Below are positions 6,624-12,280 of a stretch of 12,441 bases of DNA, piece after piece. The stretch comes from DATGLW01 sp035293965 (lineage in GTDB: Bacteria > Actinomycetota > Acidimicrobiia > Acidimicrobiales > RAAP-2): NCBI GenBank assembly GCA_035293965.1, contig DATGLW010000084.1, positions 1 through 12,441 on the forward strand, given 5' to 3'. Every line of letters starts with the position of its first letter. Within the stretch, counting starts at the first letter, position 1. The notes under the pieces were generated by a model that had not been told where the DNA came from, ran no database searches, and worked only from the letters and a program-made list of their open reading frames with translations. A program made the position numbers and the translations under genes.

Positions 6624-8002
6624 CGGCCCGCTCCGGGAAGGGGGGCGCCGCGCAGGAGCGCCTCGTAGCAGCGAGCCGTCTCGCGCGCCGTCACCTGCCA
6701 GGTGAAGCGGCTCATCACCCGCTGGCGGCCGGCCTCCCCGAGGCGGGCCCGCAGCGCAGAGTCGTCGAGGAGCCGAGCGATCGCCGCGGCGAGGGCGCCG
6801 GGGTCGTCGGGGGGCACCAGCAGGCCCGTCGTGCCGTCGTCCCCCACCACCTCGGGCAGCGCACCGCCCGTGGTGGCCACCACTGGCACCCCACAGGCCA
6901 TGGCCTCCACCGCCGGCAGCGAGAAGCCCTCGTAGAGGGACGGCACGATGGCCACCTGGGCCTCGCCGTAACGGCGGGCCAGCTCGTCGTCGCTGATCCC
7001 GGTCACGCACGACACCACGCCACCCAGACCGAGCCGTTCGATGGCTCTGTCCACGCGCCCCCCCGGACGTGGCCTGCCGACCACCGTCAGTCGCACGGGC
7101 CGCTCGGTCCGCAGCTTGGCGACCGCCTCGAGCAGCGGGACGAGTCCTTTCATCGGCACGTCGCTCGACGACGTCACCATGAGCTGGCCCGGCCGGGGGA
7201 CGACGCCGGGCAGCGGGCGAAAGACCGTGTGGTCGACGCCCACGGGCACCACGGCGATGCGCGCCGGGTCCACCCCCATCTGGTGGCTGATGTCGGCCCG
7301 CGACGACGCGGAGACGGTCACGATCGCCGGCAGGGCCTGGGCCACCCGGACCTGCATGCGCAGGAAGCCGAACCACCGCCGGGTGGTGAGGCGCTGCCAC
7401 GTGCCCGACGCGTGGGCCAGGGCCAGCTGGCGGTCGACGGTGATCGGATGGTGCAGCGTGGTGAGCAGCGGCCACCGGTCTCGCAGCATGCCGAGCATGC
7501 CGGTGCCGAGACACTGGTTGTCGTGGACGAGGTCGAACCGGTCGCGCCGGGCGGCGAGAAGGCGCCGGGCCCGCAGGGAGAAGGCCAGCGGCTCGCCGAA
7601 GCCGGCCGAGCACATCACGGCGAGCTCGACCACGTCGGCGAGGTCCCGGAGCTCGCGGGGGTGGGGCAGGCGGAAGGGGTCCGGGTCGCGGTAGAGGTCG
7701 AGGCCCGGCACCGGGGTGAACCCCACGCCGGGGTCGAGCACGGGCCAGGGCGGACCTGAGAACACCTCCACGGAGTGCCCGAGCGCAACCAGCTCGCGTG
7801 TCAGGTGGCGGGTGTAGACGCCCTGGCCGCCGCAGTGGGGATTGCCCCGGTAGACGAGGAAGGCGATCCGCAGCCCACCCGGCGCCGGGGGGGTGGGCTC
7901 GACGCGTGCTGGCGGCACGTTCCCGGCGCTTCGCTCCCACGATTCCTGCATCGAGGCCCACCGCCGCCCGAGGCGCTCGGCGACAGCGAGCCGGGGGACC
8001 AT
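6617..8002 (-). CDS. GT4-family glycosyltransferase (GT-B fold)
   Basis: 461 residues, retaining glycosyltransferase that would pass a sugar from a nucleotide sugar to an unknown acceptor at the cytoplasmic face. The N-terminal Rossmann domain starts at about residue 44 with RIAFLVYRGNPHCGGQGVYTRHL, where the Gly-rich loop and Tyr are typical of GT4 acceptor domains. The donor domain holds VVPVGVDHTVFRP, a strand with MVTSSSDVPMKGL, and the E-x7-E motif YEGFSLPAVEAMACGVPVVAT with E358 and E366. ATG 8002 is supported by GGGGAGG 10 bases upstream; ATG 7951 is a shorter alternative still before the fold. First gene of a three-gene overlapping operon. A hairpin at 8041-8061 separates it from the exporter gene upstream, so it probably has its own promoter, though no clear -10 is visible in the 80-base gap. 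Family certain, sugar and acceptor unknown. Confidence 0.92.
   Translation of the reverse strand: MVPRLAVAERLGRRWASMQESWERSAGNVPPARVEPTPPAPGGLRIAFLVYRGNPHCGGQGVYTRHLTRELVALGHSVEVFSGPPWPVLDPGVGFTPVPGLDLYRDPDPFRLPHPRELRDLADVVELAVMCSAGFGEPLAFSLRARRLLAARRDRFDLVHDNQCLGTGMLGMLRDRWPLLTTLHHPITVDRQLALAHASGTWQRLTTRRWFGFLRMQVRVAQALPAIVTVSASSRADISHQMGVDPARIAVVPVGVDHTVFRPLPGVVPRPGQLMVTSSSDVPMKGLVPLLEAVAKLRTERPVRLTVVGRPRPGGRVDRAIERLGLGGVVSCVTGISDDELARRYGEAQVAIVPSLYEGFSLPAVEAMACGVPVVATTGGALPEVVGDDGTTGLLVPPDDPGALAAAIARLLDDSALRARLGEAGRQRVMSRFTWQVTARETARCYEALLRGAPLPGAGRC
6631..6634 (-). promoter_or_regulatory. Ribosome binding site that decides the methyltransferase start
   Basis: GGAG on the minus strand, 7 bases before GTG 6623. 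It lies inside the end of the glycosyltransferase coding region, which supports translational coupling. Confidence 0.5.
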
Positions 8003-8012
8003 GACCGGACAG

Positions 8013-8019
8013 CCTCCCC
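8013..8019 (-). promoter_or_regulatory. Ribosome binding site of the GT4 gene
   Basis: GGGGAGG on the minus strand, ending 10 bases before ATG 8002. It is the strongest Shine-Dalgarno match near either candidate start and favours the longer protein. Confidence 0.55.
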
Positions 8020-8040
8020 CGATGGAAGGTGCCGTTGCAA

Positions 8041-8061
8041 GCAGCCCGCCGCGGCGGCTGC
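8041..8061 (-). terminator. GC-rich hairpin after the MFS exporter gene, terminator-like but without a U tract
   Basis: The arms GCAG and CTGC flank the perfect 12-base palindrome CCGCCGCGGCGG (8046-8057), with one unpaired base. The hairpin lies 22 bases past the exporter stop and before the glycosyltransferase ribosome binding site. No T run follows on the minus strand, so termination is plausible but not shown. Confidence 0.35.
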
Positions 8062-8082
8062 GCTCGGAGGACGGTGGGCCTG

Positions 8083-9492
8083 TCAGCTGCCGCCGGCTGC
8101 CAGTCCGCCGACGCCGGCCGCCGGCACTCGCCCACCATGGCCGTCGCCCTCCCAGCAGGCCTGGACGTCTTCGGAATCGGGCGCCAGCCGTGGCTCGGGT
8201 ACCGGCTCGGGCAGCATCTCGGGGACCTCGCCGTCGCTCGGTTGCTCGGCGCGGCCGGGTGCGGTCAGCGGCTGCCAGCCGGCGCGGCGGTAGCGCTTCG
8301 CCATCGGGAGGCACGCGGCGAAGGTGGCCGCGCCACCGAGCAGGAGCACCACGCGGGGATTGGTGATGTCGCTGATCCCGCCCACGAGCGGGCCCCCGAT
8401 GGGCGTCGACCCGAGGAAGGCGGTGGCGTAGAGCGCCATCACCCGGCCACGCATCGTCGGCTCGGAGCTCAGCTGCAGCGTGGCGTTGGCGGTGGCAGTG
8501 AAGGCGATCATGGCCGCTCCCATCACCACCAAGGCGGCGACGGCGAAGACCTCACCCGGGGAGATCGCCACAACGGCAAGCATCCCGCCGAAGCTGAGGC
8601 CGATGGCCGCCAGCGCAGAGGGAGAGGGTCGGCTGCGGCTGGCGACGAGCAGGCCGCCGACGATCGCGCCCAGACCGAGCGCAGAGCTGAAGGCGGCGTA
8701 GGTGCCGGCACCGCCATGGAAGGTCACTTCGGCGAACAGTGGGAGCGTCACGTTGAAGTTGAAGGCGAAGATCCCTGCAACGGCCACGACGAGCAGCGTG
8801 TCGCGCAGCACCGGGGTCCGCCACGAGTAACGGAGACCGTCGCGAACCTGGCCCTTGGCGCGGAGCACCGGCGGGTGCCGCTCGAGCTCCGACGTCCGCA
8901 TGAGCAGCAGCGCCGCGAGAACTGCCACGTAGGACGCTGCGTTCGCCAGGAAGCACGAGGAGATGCCAATGGTCACGATGAGCGCGCCACCGGCAGCCGG
9001 CCCGATGACCCGAGCCGAATTCATCACCACGCTGTTGAGGCTCACCGCATTGGGCACGAGGCGGTGCCCGACCATTTCGGACACGAACGCCTGCCGGGTC
9101 GGATTGTCGATCATGGTGACGAGGCCCAGCAACGTGGCCAGCAGGTACACGTGCCACAGCCGCACCGCGCCGGTCAGCGTCAACAGGCCCAGCGTGAGCG
9201 CCAGCACGCCAGCGGCGGATTGGGTGCCGAGCAGCATGTGGCGCTTGTCCACCCGGTCGGCGAGGAGGCCGCCCACGGTGCCGAAGAGCAACATGGGGAG
9301 GAACTGCAGGGCCAGCACGAGCCCGACGTCGAAGCCGGTGCCGTGCAGGCGGTCCAGCACCAGCAGCACCTGGGCGATGCTCTGCATCCACGTGCCCGAC
9401 ATCGACACGATCTGGCCGACCATGTAGAGGCGGAAGTTCCGCACCGACAGGGCCGCGAACGTGCGCCGCGCCGCGGCTCGCAGCGGGCTCAC
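8083..9492 (-). CDS. MFS transporter, MFS_3/EntS-like exporter
   Basis: 469 residues with about 12 hydrophobic segments. The N-terminus carries the MFS_3 pattern FAALSVRNFRLYMVGQIVS and GTWMQSIAQ, followed by GGLLADRVDKRHML, the loop 2-3 signature of the major facilitator superfamily, and DNPTRQAFVSEMV before segment 5. Members of this family export siderophores, drugs or other small molecules by proton antiport; the substrate here is unknown. Start GTG 9492 overlaps the TGA of the MarR gene by 4 bases (GTGA), so the two are one operon and the repressor probably controls the exporter. The last 60 or so residues, after MAKRYRRAGWQ, form a Pro/Glu- then Gly-rich hydrophilic tail that family members of about 410-430 residues lack. 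By eye the region is somewhat less GC-rich than the glycan cassette, a weak hint of separate origin. Confidence 0.92.
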   Translation of the reverse strand: MSPLRAAARRTFAALSVRNFRLYMVGQIVSMSGTWMQSIAQVLLVLDRLHGTGFDVGLVLALQFLPMLLFGTVGGLLADRVDKRHMLLGTQSAAGVLALTLGLLTLTGAVRLWHVYLLATLLGLVTMIDNPTRQAFVSEMVGHRLVPNAVSLNSVVMNSARVIGPAAGGALIVTIGISSCFLANAASYVAVLAALLLMRTSELERHPPVLRAKGQVRDGLRYSWRTPVLRDTLLVVAVAGIFAFNFNVTLPLFAEVTFHGGAGTYAAFSSALGLGAIVGGLLVASRSRPSPSALAAIGLSFGGMLAVVAISPGEVFAVAALVVMGAAMIAFTATANATLQLSSEPTMRGRVMALYATAFLGSTPIGGPLVGGISDITNPRVVLLLGGAATFAACLPMAKRYRRAGWQPLTAPGRAEQPSDGEVPEMLPEPVPEPRLAPDSEDVQACWEGDGHGGRVPAAGVGGLAAGGS

Positions 9493-10013
9493 GCGTCACC
9501 CGCCATGCGCTCGAGCAGGGCGACGGCACGGGCCATGGCCTGGTGTTCGGCGGGATCGAGGCTGGCCAGCTGCCGGACGAGGTAGGCGTCTTTCAGCGTG
9601 CGGACACGCTCGAGCGTTTGCCACCCCTCGGCGGTGAGCCGGACCCGCCAGACCCTGCGATCCGACGCGTCGTGCTCACGCCCCAGGAGGCCGGCCTCCT
9701 CCAGGCCGTCGACGACACGGGTGATGGTCGGGGGCCGGACGAGCTCGGCCGCTGCCAGCTCGCCCAGGGTGGGCTGGCCGAGCCGGGCCACAGAGCCCAG
9801 CGCCGAGGCCTGGGACGGCGAGAGACCGGCCAGCGACTCGCGTCGGAGCCGACGGTGGAGCCGGGCGACCGCCACCCGCACGCGGACCGCCAGTTGCCGG
9901 TCGTCGACTCCCCCAGTCGGCGCGGCCAGGTCGGCGGAGCCTGCGCCGCCGGCGGGCCGCCGTGCACCGTCCTTCACGGAACCGACGTGCGCCCGGCCCT
10001 TCTCGACGACCAC
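9489..10013 (-). CDS. MarR-family transcriptional repressor
   Basis: 174 residues. A variable Gly/Ala-rich leader of about 38 residues is followed by a dimerisation helix and a winged helix: LSPSQASALGSVARLGQPTLGELA (64-87), recognition helix PPTITRVVDGLEEAGLL (94-110), and wing REHDASDRRVWRVRLT (112-127) with the family's D-x-R-x(3)-V-x-L-T pattern (D118, R120). MarR dimers bind inverted repeats and are released by small ligands. The GTG at 10013 begins 6 bases after a TAACAT -10 box, so a leaderless start is chosen; an in-frame GTG at 9977 would drop 12 unconserved residues. A perfect inverted repeat lies between the -10 and -35, so autorepression is likely. The exporter gene overlaps its stop by 4 bases and is the probable target, with the exported compound as the probable inducer. 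Confidence 0.92.
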   Translation of the reverse strand: MVVEKGRAHVGSVKDGARRPAGGAGSADLAAPTGGVDDRQLAVRVRVAVARLHRRLRRESLAGLSPSQASALGSVARLGQPTLGELAAAELVRPPTITRVVDGLEEAGLLGREHDASDRRVWRVRLTAEGWQTLERVRTLKDAYLVRQLASLDPAEHQAMARAVALLERMAGDA

Positions 10014-10019
10014 CCTCTC

Positions 10020-10049
10020 ATGTTAGTTAGTTTTGCGAACTAACGGCAC
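10020..10049 (-). promoter_or_regulatory. Promoter of the marR-MFS operon
   Basis: The minus strand reads TAACAT at 10025-10020, 6 bases before GTG 10013. About 17-18 bases upstream lies GTGCCG (10049-10044), a poor -35. The spacing predicts transcription starting at or next to the GTG. The spacer between the two boxes is filled by the inverted repeat. Confidence 0.55.
10026..10044. promoter_or_regulatory. Inverted-repeat operator, probable MarR binding site
   Basis: GTTAGTT-TTGCG-AACTAAC: two perfect 7-base arms around a 5-base centre. AT-rich arms stand out in this GC-rich region. An extra overlapping GTTAGTT half site begins at 10022. The site fills the -10/-35 spacer of the marR promoter, so bound repressor would exclude RNA polymerase. 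Binding by this MarR protein is inferred from position and symmetry. Confidence 0.75.
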
Positions 10050-10068
10050 GCGACCGGGCTGGGTCGCG
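10049..10068. terminator. 7-bp GC hairpin between DUF2231 gene and marR promoter
   Basis: CGCGACC (10049-10055) pairs with GGTCGCG (10062-10068) across a 6-base loop. A 12-base palindrome CGCGACGTCGCG (10065-10076) overlaps its right arm and could form an alternative fold. It lies about 70 bases past the DUF2231 stop. No U tract follows, so it is only terminator-like. Confidence 0.35.
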
Positions 10069-10135
10069 ACGTCGCGGGGAGCCGGGCCAGCACGCTCACC
10101 CGGTACGGCACGCCGTCGGCAGGCCGCGGGAGCCC

Positions 10136-10663
10136 TCAGCCGGCCTTCCGGTGCCGCACCAGCGTGAGCGGCGGCCTGGTCTGCTGGACCTCGGCCTCGT
10201 CGCGCTCCTGCCCCGAGGTCAGGCGGACGCCGACGTGGTACGTCTGCACCAGCATCCACCCGAGGGAGCCGGCGGCAACCGTGACCGCCGTGCCGGCTGC
10301 CGCCAGGGCAAGACCCAGGGTGGCGCTGGCCGGCGGACCGTTCCAATGGGTGACGTACTCGGACGCGGCAGCGATGAACAACCCGAGGCCGGTGACGTTG
10401 AGCAATCCGTGAGCCAGGCCGACGACTTTTGCCTGCGAGCCGCGCGGGATCCCGAACAGGAAGTCGACGGCGCCCGGCAGCGCGGCCAGCACCGCCGTGC
10501 CCGCGCCCACCACAGCCAGTGCGATGGCCAGGTTCAACCAGAACTGGTGCCCGTTGGCGGCGTAGACCGCGAACGCGACCAGGGTGCCGGTGTAGAAGCC
10601 AACCGGGAACGCGACGAGCATCGGATGGACCGGATGCCCGGCGATCTTGGCCTTGCTGTACAT
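10136..10663 (-). CDS. DUF2231 domain membrane protein
   Basis: 175 residues with four hydrophobic segments at about 14-34, 41-60, 79-99 and 108-131. It begins with the GHPVHPMLVAFPVGFY motif (residues 9-24) that typifies DUF2231 proteins, small inner-membrane proteins of unknown function whose paired histidines have been suspected of binding heme or metal. The C-terminal 40 residues are polar and probably cytoplasmic. ATG 10663 is fixed by an AAGGGGGA ribosome binding site 6 bases upstream. A TAGGCT box further upstream gives it its own promoter. It is followed by a hairpin and then the marR promoter, so it seems to be a single-gene unit. No partner is suggested by the neighbours. Confidence 0.9.
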   Translation of the reverse strand: MYSKAKIAGHPVHPMLVAFPVGFYTGTLVAFAVYAANGHQFWLNLAIALAVVGAGTAVLAALPGAVDFLFGIPRGSQAKVVGLAHGLLNVTGLGLFIAAASEYVTHWNGPPASATLGLALAAAGTAVTVAAGSLGWMLVQTYHVGVRLTSGQERDEAEVQQTRPPLTLVRHRKAG

Positions 10664-10669
10664 GGTTCG

Positions 10670-10677
10670 TCCCCCTT
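10670..10677 (-). promoter_or_regulatory. Ribosome binding site of the DUF2231 gene
   Basis: AAGGGGGA on the minus strand, 6 bases before ATG 10663. This is the clearest Shine-Dalgarno spacing in the window and confirms the start. Confidence 0.65.
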
Positions 10678-10700
10678 CCCGATGACCAGTACGAGCTCAG

Positions 10701-10729
10701 AGCCTACTGGCGCGACGAGGTCGGGAACA
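10701..10729 (-). promoter_or_regulatory. Possible promoter of the DUF2231 gene
   Basis: TAGGCT (10706-10701) fits TANNNT, with TGTTCC (10729-10724) 17 bases upstream as a weak -35. Transcription would start near 10694, leaving a leader of about 30 bases that includes the ribosome binding site. It lies in the 93-base gap after the Nfu gene. Confidence 0.35.
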
Positions 10730-10756
10730 GGGGCGGCCGGCGCGTGTGCGGACGGG

Positions 10757-11188
10757 TCAGAAGCCCGGCACGTAGCCCCCCCGGCCCAGCGCGGCGCTCT
10801 CGAAGGGGTCGAGCTCGTCGTCGACGCCGCCGAGGACCTCGGTCACCCAGGGCAGGCGGTCGCGCAGGATCCGCTCGACGCCGCCCTGCAGGGTTGCCGA
10901 GCTGATGGCGCAGGAGCTGCACGCCCCCTGGAGCTGCACCTCTATCACGCCCGACTCGACGTCGGCGCTGACGAGCTGCAAGTCGCCGCCGTCGGCCTGG
11001 ACGGCGGGGCGCATGAGCTCGATCAGGCCCTGGAGCGCCGCCAGCCGCTCGGCGCGCTCGTCGCCGGTGAGGTGCGCGACTGCGGCCGGCGCCTCGCCCG
11101 CGGCCCCGGCCCCACCATCTTCCGGCGTCTCGCCCGCGGCCCCCGACGCATGCAGATCCGTGGGCTCGTCGCTCCTTCGATCGCTCAT
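10757..11188 (-). CDS. Nfu/NifU C-terminal domain Fe-S cluster scaffold protein
   Basis: 143 residues. Residues 44-112 are a NifU-type C-terminal domain: LQGLIELMRPAVQADGGDLQLV (52-73), then VIEVQLQGACSSCAISSATLQGGVERIL (81-108) with the cluster-binding pair C90 and C93 in C-x-x-C. Dimers hold a [4Fe-4S] cluster between two such motifs and deliver it to target enzymes in the cytoplasm. The first 40 residues are acidic, Gly/Ala-rich and not part of the domain; they include an imperfect GAAGEAP/GAAGETP repeat. No A-type or IscU-like N-terminal domain is present, so this is a stand-alone Nfu rather than full NifU or NfuA. ATG 11188 is chosen over ATG 11248 because AGGAGG lies 9 bases before it. 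No Fe-S assembly genes are adjacent. Confidence 0.92.
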   Translation of the reverse strand: MSDRRSDEPTDLHASGAAGETPEDGGAGAAGEAPAAVAHLTGDERAERLAALQGLIELMRPAVQADGGDLQLVSADVESGVIEVQLQGACSSCAISSATLQGGVERILRDRLPWVTEVLGGVDDELDPFESAALGRGGYVPGF

Positions 11189-11197
11189 GCCGCAATT

Positions 11198-11203
11198 CCT
11201 CCT
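11198..11203 (-). promoter_or_regulatory. Ribosome binding site that decides the Nfu start
   Basis: AGGAGG on the minus strand, 9 bases before ATG 11188. It rules against the longer in-frame start at 11248, which would place this site inside the coding region and add 20 unconserved residues. Confidence 0.65.
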
Positions 11204-11223
11204 ACTGGCAGACCGCCAGCCCT

Positions 11224-11242
11224 GGGGGCCGCCATGGCCCCC
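11224..11242. terminator. 7-bp perfect GC hairpin between the FAH-family and Nfu genes
   Basis: GGGGGCC (11224-11230) and GGCCCCC (11236-11242) with a 5-base loop. It lies about 75 bases past the FAH-family stop and upstream of the Nfu ribosome binding site. No U tract follows on the minus strand. It could end the upstream transcript or be a leader structure of the Nfu gene. The rest of the 129-base gap shows no convincing promoter. Confidence 0.4.
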
Positions 11243-11317
11243 TCTCATTCTGCCGTGCCATCGCCAGGAACCCGGCCGTCACCCCAGTCCCGGCGCCGGC
11301 GAGGGCTGCCGGCCTGG

Positions 11318-12232
11318 TCAGGGTCGTGCCGTCGCCGGCCGCAGCCCGGTGGTCGCCCAGAGTGCCTCCGCCGCCACCGGGTTCTGGAGAGCGCCGATCC
11401 CGTCGATCTCGATGCGGACGACGTCGCCGTCGCGTAGCCAGCGCGGCGGCGAGTACCCGGCCCCCACCCCGGCGGGGGTACCGGTCGCCAGGACGTCACC
11501 GGGCTCGAGCGTGAACGCGGTGGTGAGGTACTCAACCATCTCGCCGCAGGAGAAGATGAGCTCGGAGGTGCACGAGTCCTGACGGAGCTCGCCGTTGACC
11601 CACGTGCGTACGGCCAGCGACCCAGGGTCCCCGAGCTCGTCAGGGGTGACGATCCACGGCCCCATGGGCCCGTGGGAGTCGAACGACTTGCCGATGGTGA
11701 AGGTAGGGGTGCGGGCCTGCCAGTCGCGCACGCTGACGTCGTTGACGATCGTGAAGCCGGCGATCACCTCGAGCGCGCGGTCTGCCGGCACGTTCCTGCA
11801 CCTGGTGCCGATCACGATCCCGAGCTCGCCCTCGTAGTCGACCTGCTCGGAGACCGCCGGCACCAGGATCGGGTCCCCCGGGCCCACGACGCAGGTGCGC
11901 TGCTTGTTGAACCAGTACTGGTACTCGGGTGGCTCCCGACCCATCTCGGCGACGTGGTCGCGGTAATTCATGCCGATGGCGAGGATCTTCGGGGGGAGCG
12001 GCACAGGGGCGCGCAGGTCGACGTCAGCCAGTGCGTAGCGGCGCGCCGCTCCGCCCGGCGCACCAGCGGCCGCAGCCATGGCGTCGGCACCGCGACCCAA
12101 CAGGGCGACCATGTCCCCCGGGAGACCCACCAGCGGATCCGTGAGGTCGACGACCTCGTCGCCGGCCACCACGCCGGTGCGAACGCCAGCGGTGGCACCG
12201 TTGGACGCGGGCACGAAGCTGACCAGCCTCAT
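11318..12232 (-). CDS. Fumarylacetoacetate hydrolase (FAH) family protein
   Basis: 304 residues. FAH-fold enzymes hydrolyse, decarboxylate or isomerise beta-diketo or alpha-keto acids, often in aromatic catabolism, using one Mg2+ or Mn2+. An N-terminal cap of about 75 residues precedes the core, which begins at PPKILAIGMNYRDHVAE (80-96). The metal ligands are in DYEGELGIVIG (E134, E136) and NDVSVRD (D165), with GKSFDSHGPMGPW (181-193) supplying the conserved lysine K183. ATGTPAGVG (249-257) is the usual C-terminal signature. The domain order resembles the 2-hydroxyhepta-2,4-diene-1,7-dioate isomerase and FAHD1-like members rather than true fumarylacetoacetase, which has a longer N-terminal domain. 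ATG 12232 lies 8 bases after a TAGCGT box and has no ribosome binding site, so a leaderless transcript is likely. No other catabolic gene is adjacent, so the substrate stays open. Confidence 0.93.
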   Translation of the reverse strand: MRLVSFVPASNGATAGVRTGVVAGDEVVDLTDPLVGLPGDMVALLGRGADAMAAAAGAPGGAARRYALADVDLRAPVPLPPKILAIGMNYRDHVAEMGREPPEYQYWFNKQRTCVVGPGDPILVPAVSEQVDYEGELGIVIGTRCRNVPADRALEVIAGFTIVNDVSVRDWQARTPTFTIGKSFDSHGPMGPWIVTPDELGDPGSLAVRTWVNGELRQDSCTSELIFSCGEMVEYLTTAFTLEPGDVLATGTPAGVGAGYSPPRWLRDGDVVRIEIDGIGALQNPVAAEALWATTGLRPATARP

Positions 12233-12240
12233 GCCGCTCG

Positions 12241-12246
12241 ACGCTA
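12241..12246 (-). promoter_or_regulatory. -10 element of the FAH-family gene (leaderless type)
   Basis: TAGCGT on the minus strand, fitting TANNNT, with 8 bases to ATG 12232. No good -35 is visible. The geometry matches the kinase, aminopeptidase and marR starts in this window. Confidence 0.45.
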
Positions 12247-12280
12247 CACGGCACGGTCGTCGCCAGCGCCGGGGCCGGGG

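Noticed and set aside
6624..8138. Long minus-strand open frame continuing upstream of the UbiE-like methyltransferase
   Set aside because: It is Arg/Pro-rich antiphase sequence of the GT4 gene, which has clear GT motifs in its own frame. The ribosome binding site before GTG 6623 supports the short protein.
8029..9585. 518-codon open frame on the plus strand opposite the MFS gene
   Set aside because: The translation is rich in His, Arg, Gly and Glu with no domain. The minus frame encodes a clear 12-segment MFS transporter. Long antisense frames are expected at this GC content.
10023..10346. 107-codon minus-strand frame ending at the marR operator
   Set aside because: It overlaps the DUF2231 gene out of frame and has typical shadow composition. 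Its end would lie inside the operator and promoter.
11189..11248. Longer Nfu protein starting at ATG 11248
   Set aside because: A strong AGGAGG site lies 9 bases before ATG 11188, and the added residues overlap the hairpin and have no domain.
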